Positions 25,436 through 34,605 of a stretch of 64,000 bases of DNA are shown in pieces. This stretch comes from SZUA-117 sp964630795 (GTDB taxonomy: Bacteria; Pseudomonadota; Gammaproteobacteria; Steroidobacterales; Woeseiaceae). Position 1 is the stretch's first letter. Each line of letters starts with the position of its first letter. The DNA lies in assembly GCA_964630795.1 (NCBI GenBank), contig CAZVWF010000002.1, positions 40,867-104,866 of the forward strand, given 5' to 3'. The translations under genes and the position numbers were made by a program. Under the pieces are notes generated by a model. That model ran no database searches. It was not told the DNA's origin and saw only the letters and a program-made list of their open reading frames with translations.

Positions 25436-26575
25436 ATGAAAACAACCGTCATTTTCTTGCTGCTGTTGCCCGTAATGGCAGTCGCAGACCGGGCCAGGGA
25501 CCTTGGTATTCCTTTTGATGGTACGCCCGGCGAGTTCAATGCGATTACTGACGTCGATGGGGTCAGCGTCGGCTTCGAAACGCTCGTTGAGGATCTTGAG
25601 GACGGCACGGCCGTGCGTACGGGGGTGACCGCGCTGCTTCCACGTGGTGCCGACACCAATGCGATGCCCGTCTTCGGTGGCTGGTTCTCATTAAACGGCA
25701 ATGGCGAGATGACCGGCACAACATGGGTGGAGGAGTCCGGGTTCATTGAAGGTCCGATCATGATCACCAACACCCACAGCGTTGGCGCCGTGCACGAAGG
25801 TACCATTCGCTGGCGTTACGAAAATGGTGCGGCGGACTCAAGCGGTTACTGGTGGTCCTTGCCGGTCATAGCTGAGACCTGGGATGGTTACCTGAATGAC
25901 ATCAACGGATTCCACGTCCGGCCCGAACATGCCGGGGCGGCGATCGAGTCCGCGACAGCAGGGGCTGTCATGGAAGGCAACGTCGGTGGTGGCACCGGGA
26001 TGGTTTGTTTCGAGTACAAGTGCGGCACCGGCACCTCGTCGAGGGTCACCGCTGTGGCCGGCGAGGACTATACGGTCGGTGTGCTCGTGCAGGCAAACTT
26101 CGGTCGCCGAAATGATCTGCTCGTGGCAGGCGTGCCGGTCGGCAAGTTCCTGCGAAACGAGATGGTGTACTCATCCACGATGCCCGGCTTTTCCGGAGTC
26201 GGCTCGATTATCATCATAGTCGGTACCGACGCGCCGCTTTTGCCGCACCAGCTGAAGCGCCTGGCACGCAGGGCTGCGTTGGGCTTGTCCCGTACAGGCA
26301 GCATTGCAAGCAACGGTTCGGGCGACATCTTCATCGCTTTCTCGACCGGCAACGATGCTGTGCACCAGGCGGATTCAGGGGGTGGGATCGAATCGGTGCC
26401 GAATGAATCGATCGTGCCACTTTTCGAGGCCACCGTGCAGGCAACCGAGGAGGCTATCATCAATGCAATGGTCGCCGGCCGCACGCTCACTGGTCATCGC
26501 GGCAATACAGTGACCGCCATTGACCATGGCGAGTTGCAGGAGGTGTTGCGTGAACACAATAGGCTTACTGAATAA
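25436..26575 (+). CDS. Secreted P1-family (DmpA/BapA-like) aminopeptidase
   Basis: P1 peptidases are N-terminal-nucleophile enzymes that self-cleave and release N-terminal residues, including D- or beta-amino acids in some members. The 379-residue precursor has a signal peptide (IFLLLLPVMAVA) and the family core: RARDLGIPFDGTPGEFNAI, then ITNTHSVGAVHEG, VGGGTGMVCFEYKCGTGTSS and the cleavage site region SNGSGDIFIAFST, whose serine is the likely nucleophile. The next gene, a sodium symporter, begins 14 bp later, which suggests a hydrolysis-and-uptake pair. Confidence 0.9.
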   Translation: MKTTVIFLLLLPVMAVADRARDLGIPFDGTPGEFNAITDVDGVSVGFETLVEDLEDGTAVRTGVTALLPRGADTNAMPVFGGWFSLNGNGEMTGTTWVEESGFIEGPIMITNTHSVGAVHEGTIRWRYENGAADSSGYWWSLPVIAETWDGYLNDINGFHVRPEHAGAAIESATAGAVMEGNVGGGTGMVCFEYKCGTGTSSRVTAVAGEDYTVGVLVQANFGRRNDLLVAGVPVGKFLRNEMVYSSTMPGFSGVGSIIIIVGTDAPLLPHQLKRLARRAALGLSRTGSIASNGSGDIFIAFSTGNDAVHQADSGGGIESVPNESIVPLFEATVQATEEAIINAMVAGRTLTGHRGNTVTAIDHGELQEVLREHNRLTE

Positions 26576-26589
26576 CTGAGCAGGTATTC

Positions 26590-27993
26590 ATGGACAGAAC
26601 TGCATCGGTATTGATCACGCTGGTCATATACAACGCGTTTTTGATCGGCGTCGGGCTCTGGGCCAAGAACCGAAACCGTGACGTGCAGGACTATTTCCTG
26701 GCCGGACGCGGCCTCGGCGCCTGGGTGGCTGCGATCAGCGCATCGGCAAGCTCGTCGTCAGCATGGACGTTGCTCGGCGTCAGTGGCGCCGCGTATGCCT
26801 GGGGATTGCCGGCCTTGTGGATTTTTCCGTCGACGGTCGGCGGCTTTCTGATCAACTGGGCCTGGGTTGCGCCAAGGCTCAAGAATCTGGCGGCGGATGA
26901 AAAGTCGGTGACCCTGAGTGAAGTGGTCGCGCCGGCGTCGATAAATGGCAATCGCAAACTGGTGCTCCGTATCGCGGCACTGATCGTCGTGTTCTGCTTT
27001 ACGTTTTACATCGCATCGCAATTCGAGGCGGCCGGCAAGGCCTTTGAATCGGTGTTCGGCTTGTCGAAGCAACATTCAATTTTGATTGGCGCCACGATTG
27101 TACTGGCCTACACCTTGCTGGGCGGCTTCTGGGCGGTCAGTGTGACCGACTCCATTCAGGGCATACTGATGGCGATCGCGGCCATCGTGTTACCGATCGT
27201 CGCGCTGGCAGCAGTTGGTGGATTCGGCGCATTGGGGGAGGGGCTTGCGGAAGCCGGAAACGCAGGATCCCCGATTGTCGCGGGTGGCCTGGTTACCGTG
27301 TTCTTCGTGCTGGGGTTGATGGGGATCGGAATCAACTACCCGGGACAGCCACACGTGGTTAATCGTTTTATGGCTTTGAAGGACGACGATGCGCTTCGGC
27401 AGGGGCGCATCATTGCAGTGACCTGGGCCGTCGTTGTCTTTGCTGGCATGCTGTTACTCGGCCTTTGCGCACGGGTGTTGTTCGCCGATCTTGGTGACTC
27501 GGAACAGGTGTTGTTCAAAGTGGCTGGTGATCTCCTTCCTGCGGTCATCGCCGGCATTATGGTTGCGGCGGTGCTGTCGGCGATTATGTCGACCGCGGAC
27601 AGTCAGCTATTGGTTGCCGCTTCGGCCATCTCTTATGACTGGAATCTTGCCGACCGTGAAAAACAGGCGGGCCTGACGGGAACGCGGACGACGGTCGTCG
27701 TTGTCCTGGTGCTCGCCACGGTGCTGGCGCTCGTCTGGCGCGCCGATATTTTCTCCAGGGTGTTGTTTGCCTGGTCGGCGGCGGGGTCGGCGTTCGGTCC
27801 TGTCCTGATCATGCGGTTGCTGGGTCGTACTGTGACGTTCAGGGCAACATTGCTTGCGATGGTGTTTGGATTCGGGCTGACGGTCGTTATCTCCTTTTTC
27901 CCGAATGCGCCCGGCGATGCCGCGGAGCGCCTGGTTCCATTCTTTACTGCGCTCTTTATCGCGGCTGCGGGAAGCAGGAACAAAACCGCCTAG
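26590..27993 (+). CDS. Sodium:solute symporter (SSS family, PutP-like)
   Basis: The 467-residue protein has about 12-13 transmembrane helices. It carries the SSS signature near residues 35-75 (DYFLAGRGLGAWVAAISASA, then SSSAWTLLGVSGAAYAWG) and a later sodium-site region (SAIMSTADSQLLVAAS). The arrangement is PutP-like, so an amino acid such as proline is a reasonable guess. Being co-transcribed with a secreted aminopeptidase supports amino-acid uptake. It is slightly shorter than PutP (about 500). Confidence 0.88.
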   Translation: MDRTASVLITLVIYNAFLIGVGLWAKNRNRDVQDYFLAGRGLGAWVAAISASASSSSAWTLLGVSGAAYAWGLPALWIFPSTVGGFLINWAWVAPRLKNLAADEKSVTLSEVVAPASINGNRKLVLRIAALIVVFCFTFYIASQFEAAGKAFESVFGLSKQHSILIGATIVLAYTLLGGFWAVSVTDSIQGILMAIAAIVLPIVALAAVGGFGALGEGLAEAGNAGSPIVAGGLVTVFFVLGLMGIGINYPGQPHVVNRFMALKDDDALRQGRIIAVTWAVVVFAGMLLLGLCARVLFADLGDSEQVLFKVAGDLLPAVIAGIMVAAVLSAIMSTADSQLLVAASAISYDWNLADREKQAGLTGTRTTVVVVLVLATVLALVWRADIFSRVLFAWSAAGSAFGPVLIMRLLGRTVTFRATLLAMVFGFGLTVVISFFPNAPGDAAERLVPFFTALFIAAAGSRNKTA

Positions 27994-28430
27994 AGCGTCA
28001 TACCCCAGCCGAACAGGGCATGGGCAACATGCGGCAGGCGTCGCTGCCCTGATTGCGGCATTCGTCTTTCGGCCGTCCGGCGAGTCGTATATCAACGATG
28101 CGTTTCTGATCGTAGATGCATTGATGCCCCCGATGTTCAGGATTGCACCGGCCGATGCGCTGTTGTCTCAACACCATTTTGACATATACCAGGAAAAGTC
28201 ATTCCTGAATGAGTCAACCATTTCACCAGAAGGAACGTTGTTATGGGCAGGGAATCAAGATCACAGGGCTGATCACCGAATAAGGTTATGGAAAACGCCG
28301 ACAAGGCGTTGCTGGCTGAAAATGAGGTCGAAAAGTGACGGGTGAGATTCCTGCTCGAATGGCGAAATCTGTTAACTGACTAACAGACGGCTTATCTGCA
28401 ATCCGTACAATTAATCAGGAGTTTCCCGGG
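27994..28430. other. Intergenic stretch without a convincing gene
   Basis: One rightward frame is open through 28345 and reads plausibly as protein around 28040-28240 (GVAALIAAFVFRPSGESYIN). It has no start codon with a ribosome binding site, and its left end overlaps the symporter in another frame. It may be a decayed gene. The right end should contain the promoter and leader for the DUF1800 gene; TACAAT at 28406-28411 is a possible -10 box without a clear -35. Confidence 0.5.
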
Positions 28431-30101
28431 ATGGGACAACGAATGAACAAGACCAAACTGCTTTCTGCCGCCCTCGCATTTATGCTGAGCCTTTCGGCGT
28501 GCGGTGGCTCGTCCGGAGGAGGGGGATCATCCCCGCCGCCGCCACCCCCACCGCCGCCACCACCGATTACGACGGCTGAAGCCTTTCAGTTCCTGAACCA
28601 GTCAACCTTCGGCGCAACGCTGGATGCGGCGCAGGAAGTTATCGATCTTCGCTACGAGGCGTGGATTGATCAGGAAATGGCGAAAATGGCATCGTTGCAA
28701 TTGCCGTACCTGCGCGGCCTGCCGCGCCCCCAAAACCTGGGCCAACTGCATGCCGACCGGGTTGACGTCTGGTTCCGCAATTCGGTCGACGGTCATGACC
28801 AGCTTCGTCAGCGCGTCGCATTTGCGCTCTCCGAGATTCTTGTCGTGTCGCAGCTCGGTGCATTGATCAATGCGCCCTACGGCGTCGCCGATTACTATGA
28901 CACGCTGGTGTTGAACGCCTTCGGCAATTATCGCGACCTCCTTGAGGCCGTGACATTGCACCCCGCAATGGGTGTCTACCTGAGCATGCTGGGTAACGAA
29001 AAGCCGGATCCAGCTTTGAATATTCGTCCCGACGAAAATTATGCGCGCGAGCTGATGCAGCTGTTTTCCATTGGTCTCGTCGAACTTAACATTGATGGCA
29101 CTGTCCGGACCGACAGCCTCGGTCAGCCGATTCCGACCTACAACCAGGCGATCATCGAAGGCTTCGCGCATGTTTTTACCGGCTGGCACTACGCCGGTGC
29201 ACCGTCGTTCCAGCAGGCATTCCGAAACGACAACAACCAGACGGTTCCGATGCAGCTCTACCCGGACTTCCACGATACTGGTGAGAAGGCCTTGCTCGAT
29301 GGTTTCACGGTACCGGCGGGTCAGACGGGCGGCCAGGATCTGGCGATGGCTCTGGACAATATCTTCAACCATCCGAACGTCGGACCGTTCCTCGCGATTC
29401 GCCTGATTCATCGTTTGGTCACGAGCAATCCATCGCCCGGTTATGTTGCGCGCGTTGCGACGGTCTTCAATGACAATGGATTCGGCGAGCGCGGTGATCT
29501 GGGCGCCATGGTGAAAGCCATACTGCTGGATCCTGAAGCGCAGCCGGCTTTGCACATGGAGATTGATGGCAAGATTAAAGAGCCGTTGCTCAGATTGACT
29601 CAACTGTGGCGGGCCTACGATGCGCAATCGCAAAGTGGTGAGTATCCGCTGGCGCCGGCCCATATCATATTCGGTCAGGGTCCCATGCAGTCGCCGTCGG
29701 TCTTTAATTTCTTCAGCCCGTTTTATGCACCTGCGGGTGAAATCAGGAACTCGGGCCTGGTTGCCCCGGAACTCCAAATCGCAACCGAATACCAGAATAC
29801 CTTCGTGACCAATTACTGGTTCCTCCTGACCTTCGACTGGAACTCGGAGAAGGTGGACCCCGGTGAGGATGAGGTCCTGATCCAGATTGCCGACGAACTT
29901 GCCGTCGCTGATGACACGGACGCGCTGGTCGACCTGGTCGCGGACAAGTTACTGGCGGGCCAGATCTCGCCAATGCTGCGAGCCGAGATGGTCAACATGG
30001 TTGATCGGGTACGGGTTGCATGGCCGGATAACGATACCTCACTGGTCGCAGAGGCGATTTATCTTGTCATCTCATCCCCGGAATTCGCGTACCAACGGTA
30101 G
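28431..30101 (+). CDS. DUF1800 family lipoprotein
   Basis: The 556-residue protein has a lipoprotein signal ending at C24 (FMLSLSACGG), then a Gly/Ser stretch and a run of 11 prolines (about 35-45). The DUF1800 domain follows: FLNQSTFGATLDAAQ, RQRVAFALSEILVVSQ, then NYARELMQLFSIGLVELN and FTGWHYAG. The function of DUF1800 is unknown. It is almost always encoded next to a DUF1501 gene, as here (11 bp spacing). AGGAG sits 9 bp before the ATG at 28431. Confidence 0.92.
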   Translation: MGQRMNKTKLLSAALAFMLSLSACGGSSGGGGSSPPPPPPPPPPPITTAEAFQFLNQSTFGATLDAAQEVIDLRYEAWIDQEMAKMASLQLPYLRGLPRPQNLGQLHADRVDVWFRNSVDGHDQLRQRVAFALSEILVVSQLGALINAPYGVADYYDTLVLNAFGNYRDLLEAVTLHPAMGVYLSMLGNEKPDPALNIRPDENYARELMQLFSIGLVELNIDGTVRTDSLGQPIPTYNQAIIEGFAHVFTGWHYAGAPSFQQAFRNDNNQTVPMQLYPDFHDTGEKALLDGFTVPAGQTGGQDLAMALDNIFNHPNVGPFLAIRLIHRLVTSNPSPGYVARVATVFNDNGFGERGDLGAMVKAILLDPEAQPALHMEIDGKIKEPLLRLTQLWRAYDAQSQSGEYPLAPAHIIFGQGPMQSPSVFNFFSPFYAPAGEIRNSGLVAPELQIATEYQNTFVTNYWFLLTFDWNSEKVDPGEDEVLIQIADELAVADDTDALVDLVADKLLAGQISPMLRAEMVNMVDRVRVAWPDNDTSLVAEAIYLVISSPEFAYQR

Positions 30102-30112
30102 GAGTAAATGAC

Positions 30113-31486
30113 ATGAAAACAATCAATCGACGCGAATTCCTGAAGAAGTCCGGTGCCGCCGCCGCTGTGAGTGCGGCATTCGCCCATTACCCTGGCATGG
30201 CCTATTCGCAGGCTATGGGCACCGCAGCACCGTTCCCGGACTACAAGGCCCTGGTCTGCGTATTCCTGTTTGGCGGCAATGACTCCTACAACATGGTCGT
30301 GCCACGCAGCAACGCAGAGTACACGGTCTATGCGAATACCCGGCAGAACATGGCGCTGGCGCAGAACGACCTGCTGCCGATCAATCCGCTCACGCCGGGT
30401 ATCGCCGATTACGGACTGCATCCGTCGATGGGTGGTGTGCAGGCACTGTTTGAGCAGGGTCGTGCTGCGTTCATCAACAATGTTGGACCGCTGATAGAGC
30501 CAACAACGAAGGATCAGTACTTCAATCAGTCGGTCCAATTGCCGCCACAGCTCTTTTCGCACAACGACATGCAGGACCAGTGGCATTCATTAAAAGGGGT
30601 CGCGACCAGCAACACTGGCTGGGCCGGGCGGATCGCCGATGCGATTCGACAGAACGTCGCGAATCAGCAGCTGGCGACAAATGTCTCATTGTCCGGTAGT
30701 TCGTCGTTTCAGTCGGCAGATGAAACGGTGTCTTACGTCATGGGCAACACCGGACCGCTCCCGTTTACCGGCTTTGCAAGACCAGGGGATCCCAATGATC
30801 TGTTTGTCGAGCAACGGCAGGCGTTCGAGCGCGTGCTGGATGGGCCGTACGACACGGTTTACGAGCGAGGCTTTGCCGAAGTTCAGCAACGTGCTGTGGA
30901 TACGGTTGACCTGGTCAGTGATGCGCTGGCACAGGCGCCAGTGATCAATGCGATGTTTCCCCAATCCCGGCTCGGCAACCAGATGCGGACAGTGGCACAA
31001 ATGATCGCTGTCCGGGACATCCTGCAGATGGAGCGGCAGATATTCTTCGTCGCGGTGGGTGGTTTCGATTCACACGACGACCAGGTCCAGAATCAGCCAG
31101 GCTTACTTGGCGGTATCAGCGACTCGATCAAGGCGTTTTATGATGCGACGGTCGAACTCGGTATTGCCGACAGCGTAACCACCTTTACGCAGTCAGACTT
31201 CGGCCGCACGATGACGTCTAACGGCGACGGCACGGACCACGCCTGGGGCGGCATCCAGTTTGTTGTGGGTGATGCTGTGATGGGGCAGGAGATGTACGGG
31301 CTGTATCCGGATCTTGCGCTTGGCAGTGATGACGATGTCGGCGGCGGTCGGTTTATTCCGACGACCTCGGCGGATCAATACGCTGCAACGCTGGCGCGGT
31401 GGTTTGGTGTCGATTCAGCCGACATCCCAGGTGTTGCGCCACATATTAACAACTTTGCCGCACAGGACATTGGCTTCCTCGTCTAA
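30113..31486 (+). CDS. DUF1501 family protein, TAT-exported
   Basis: The 457-residue protein begins with a twin-arginine signal (INRREFLKKSGAAAAVSAAF). The DUF1501 domain follows, with sulfatase-like elements: VCVFLFGGNDSYNMVVP near residue 44, GGFDSHDDQ near 315 and TQSDFGRTMTSNGDGTDHAW near 360. The alkaline-phosphatase-like fold suggests a metal-dependent hydrolase, but no activity is established. It pairs with the DUF1800 lipoprotein. Its stop overlaps the stop of the convergent RND permease gene (31483-31486). Confidence 0.92.
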   Translation: MKTINRREFLKKSGAAAAVSAAFAHYPGMAYSQAMGTAAPFPDYKALVCVFLFGGNDSYNMVVPRSNAEYTVYANTRQNMALAQNDLLPINPLTPGIADYGLHPSMGGVQALFEQGRAAFINNVGPLIEPTTKDQYFNQSVQLPPQLFSHNDMQDQWHSLKGVATSNTGWAGRIADAIRQNVANQQLATNVSLSGSSSFQSADETVSYVMGNTGPLPFTGFARPGDPNDLFVEQRQAFERVLDGPYDTVYERGFAEVQQRAVDTVDLVSDALAQAPVINAMFPQSRLGNQMRTVAQMIAVRDILQMERQIFFVAVGGFDSHDDQVQNQPGLLGGISDSIKAFYDATVELGIADSVTTFTQSDFGRTMTSNGDGTDHAWGGIQFVVGDAVMGQEMYGLYPDLALGSDDDVGGGRFIPTTSADQYAATLARWFGVDSADIPGVAPHINNFAAQDIGFLV

Positions 31487-34400
31487 CCGGTCGACGTCAC
31501 CGCGACCCGCACTTCCTCTCGCCTTCGCTTGAAGAAGCGACGAATGTCGTCGCCGATTATGATGTTGGTCGGTACCAGGATAAGCGTGATCAGCGTCGCG
31601 AACAGGATGCCAAAGCCGAGAGAAATCGCCATCGGCACGAGGAAGCGGGCAGACGACGACGGATCGAGTAGCAATGGCGACAGTCCGATGAACGTCGTCA
31701 GTGACGTCAGCATCACCGGCCTGAACCTGACAACACCCGCACGCTTTACCGCTGAATAAAGGTTTTCCCTGCCTGAGCGGTAACGCTGGTTGATGAAGTC
31801 GACCAGGACGAGGCTGTCGTTGATCACAACACCCGTGAGCGCCATGAGTCCGAGGATGCTCAGAATGGTCATGGTCACGCCCATGATCCAGTGTCCGATT
31901 ACTGCACCGATAAAGCCAAACGGGATGACTGCCATCACGACCAATGGCTGCGTGTAGGACTTCAGGGGCAGCGCGAGCATGCAGTAGATCGCGAAGAGCA
32001 CGACCCATATACCTGTGCCGAGACTGCCGAAGGTTTCGGCCTGGCGAGCCTGCTCCCCTTCGAGCGTATAGTTGATCGACGGATACTTGACCAGGAGGTT
32101 GTCGACCCAACCTGTCAGCTCGTTCAGCATCGCGATCATGTTGACGTTATCTTTGTCGACATCGGCTGTCACATTCAGAACACGGTAACCGTCAATGCGC
32201 GTAATCTGCGAAGGACCGCGGCCGGGTGTGATGTCGGCGACGTTGGCCAGCGGCACCTGTCGGCCATTCGGCGCCGTAATCAGCATTTCGCTGAGCGACG
32301 ACAAGGTACGGCGCTCATCGATGGGAAAGCGTACCAGGACGCGAATGTCATCGCGGCCGCGCTGAATGCGCTGCGCCTGCAGGCCACGGTAGGCCTGGCC
32401 GACCTGGCCGACGATGTCATTTCGCGTGAGACCCAGCAGGTGACCCTGAGGACTGAGTTCGATTTGCAGCTCTTCCTTGCCGTCCGACAGGCTGTCAGCG
32501 ATTTCGAAAACGCCGGGGTAGGTGGCGAGATGAGCTTTCACTTCCTCGGCTACCTGGTCGAGCGTCTCCAGTGAGTTGCCGCTGAACTGGAAGTTGATCG
32601 GATCACCCGCACGGAAAAATGCCGCGCTGAAGTTAAGGCTCTCTGCGCCCGGTATGGGGCCGATCATTTGTCGCCACTCGGCGTTCATTCGGTCAACCGA
32701 AAAGTCGATCGTCACCTGTTCGGCGGGCCTGGTTTCGACCTGGATACGTGCCATGTGCGGCCCGCCAGCGCCGATACTCGACAGGATATTGAGAATCATA
32801 CTCTCGCCGGTTTCCGGGTCGGTGTACTTCTCTCGCAATTGCCCAGCTGCCTGAACCAGTCTTTCGGCATGCCGGTTGGTGACCTCGAACGGCGTGCCAA
32901 CCGGCATGGTGAGTGTGGCCCGGGATGTTTCGCCGGCGATGCGTTCGAATACATTGAATCGTGTCCACCCACTCGTGAGTAGCATTGCGAGGATGATGAG
33001 AACGCCGGTGAAGGTAGCAACCGTCGAATAGCGGTTACGAATCGTGAATTCGAGAAAGGGCTGGTAGTAGCGCTCGATCAAGTCTTCGAAACGATCTGCG
33101 AAACGACTCTGCCATGCCTGGAAACCTGTCCCCTTGTGATCGTGCTCGTGCAGTTCGATGTGCTTCAAGTGAGCCGGCAGGATCAATTTGGACTCGATCA
33201 GCGAGAACAGCAGCACCGGTATGACCACGGCGGGAATCGCCGCAAAAATGTCTCCCATGCGCCCCTGGATGAAGGCGAGCGGTCCGAATGCCGCAATTGT
33301 CGTAAGGATGCCGAAGGTGACCGGGATGGCGACCTCCTTGGTGCCGTGGATAGCGGCCGACAAGCCGCTGTCACCCGATCGCATATGCGTATAGACGTTC
33401 TCTCCCGTCACGATTGCGTCGTCGACGACGATTCCCAGCACAATGATGAAGCCGAAGGCACTCATCAGGTTCAGGCTGACGTCGAACCAGGACAAGACCA
33501 TGAACGACCCGATGAAACTGATCGGAATGCCCAAAAAGACCCAGATCGCAACCGCGGGCCGCAAGAACAGCGACAACAACAGGATCACGAGCACGCTGCC
33601 CTGGATCGCGCTTTGCATCATGATGCCGAGGCGGTCCTTCAGCATCTGCGAGTTGTCATCCCAGTAGTCGAGTTCGAGCCCGACCGGCATCGAGTCCTGC
33701 TTGACGGCAATGTATCCTTTGACCAGGTCGGCGATTTCGATAGCGCTCTGGCTGCCTACCCGGGAGACATCGACGAAGGCGGCATAATTGCCGTTGAAGC
33801 GCGTGCGCAGGGACTCTTCCTGGAAACCATCGATAACGTCTGCAACATCGCCGATGCGAACAATGCTGCCGTCTGCGTTGGTCTTGACGACAATTTCTTC
33901 GAAGTCTGCACGACGATAAGCCTGACCTTTGGATCGAATCAGGACATCGCCGGCATCGGTACGTACATTACCGGCAGAGATATCGAGCGAACTGGCACGA
34001 ATCGCCCGCGAAATGTCCGCGAGCGTGATCTGAAACTCGCGCAGCCTGTCCTCCGAGGCCTCAATGGCGATTTCGTACGCGCGAACTGAATCGAGTCTGA
34101 CCTGGGTGATACCGTCGATGCGTATCAGGTCATCTCGAACCTGTTCGGCGAATACGCGGATTTCACTTTCGCTGTAGTCGCCGGCAATGACGACGCTGAT
34201 GACCGGGAACATGCGTTGCCGCAGCGCGACGATGGGCCTCTCGGTCTCTGCCGGGAAGGCATTGATCGAGTCGACGCGGTTCTTGATGTCATCAAGCAGA
34301 TCGCGCGTATTGTAGGAAGGTTCAATCTCGATCGACACCCTGGTGCTGCCTTCCCGCGATATCGACTGGATCCGGTCAATGCCTTCGAGGTCCTGGACTG

Positions 34401-34605
34401 CTTCCTCGATCCTGACGGCGACACCGAGTTCAACGTCCTCCGGCGTTGCGCCGCGCAACGGTACCGATACCGTGACGGTATCCGGTTCGCCCATGGGGAA
34501 AATTTCGAGGCGAACACCGTTTTGCAGCGCCAGCAGGCCGCTAATGATGATCGTCACCATCAACAGGTTGGCGGCGACCGAGTTTTTTGCGAACCATGAA
34601 ATCAT
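31483..34605 (-). CDS. RND efflux pump inner-membrane permease
   Basis: The 1040-residue length, twelve transmembrane helices in two sets and two large periplasmic loops match AcrB/MexB-type resistance-nodulation-division permeases. Helix 1 begins ISWFAKNSVAANLLMVT. Helix 4 contains FGFIIVLGIVVDDAIVTGEN, with the paired acidic residues used for proton transfer. It is the last gene of a three-gene operon, and its ATG overlaps the adaptor stop (ATGA). It belongs to the branch often annotated as multidrug or hydrophobe efflux; the substrate is unknown. Confidence 0.95.
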   Translation of the reverse strand: MISWFAKNSVAANLLMVTIIISGLLALQNGVRLEIFPMGEPDTVTVSVPLRGATPEDVELGVAVRIEEAVQDLEGIDRIQSISREGSTRVSIEIEPSYNTRDLLDDIKNRVDSINAFPAETERPIVALRQRMFPVISVVIAGDYSESEIRVFAEQVRDDLIRIDGITQVRLDSVRAYEIAIEASEDRLREFQITLADISRAIRASSLDISAGNVRTDAGDVLIRSKGQAYRRADFEEIVVKTNADGSIVRIGDVADVIDGFQEESLRTRFNGNYAAFVDVSRVGSQSAIEIADLVKGYIAVKQDSMPVGLELDYWDDNSQMLKDRLGIMMQSAIQGSVLVILLLSLFLRPAVAIWVFLGIPISFIGSFMVLSWFDVSLNLMSAFGFIIVLGIVVDDAIVTGENVYTHMRSGDSGLSAAIHGTKEVAIPVTFGILTTIAAFGPLAFIQGRMGDIFAAIPAVVIPVLLFSLIESKLILPAHLKHIELHEHDHKGTGFQAWQSRFADRFEDLIERYYQPFLEFTIRNRYSTVATFTGVLIILAMLLTSGWTRFNVFERIAGETSRATLTMPVGTPFEVTNRHAERLVQAAGQLREKYTDPETGESMILNILSSIGAGGPHMARIQVETRPAEQVTIDFSVDRMNAEWRQMIGPIPGAESLNFSAAFFRAGDPINFQFSGNSLETLDQVAEEVKAHLATYPGVFEIADSLSDGKEELQIELSPQGHLLGLTRNDIVGQVGQAYRGLQAQRIQRGRDDIRVLVRFPIDERRTLSSLSEMLITAPNGRQVPLANVADITPGRGPSQITRIDGYRVLNVTADVDKDNVNMIAMLNELTGWVDNLLVKYPSINYTLEGEQARQAETFGSLGTGIWVVLFAIYCMLALPLKSYTQPLVVMAVIPFGFIGAVIGHWIMGVTMTILSILGLMALTGVVINDSLVLVDFINQRYRSGRENLYSAVKRAGVVRFRPVMLTSLTTFIGLSPLLLDPSSSARFLVPMAISLGFGILFATLITLILVPTNIIIGDDIRRFFKRRREEVRVAVTSTG

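Noticed and set aside
28530..28562. C- and CCG-rich run as a possible simple repeat or CRISPR-like element
   Set aside because: It encodes the proline spacer of the DUF1800 lipoprotein and stays in frame.
33136..34089. A 317-codon plus-strand frame inside the RND permease
   Set aside because: It is antisense to a conserved membrane protein and is rich in Asp, Gln and Arg with no hydrophobic pattern.
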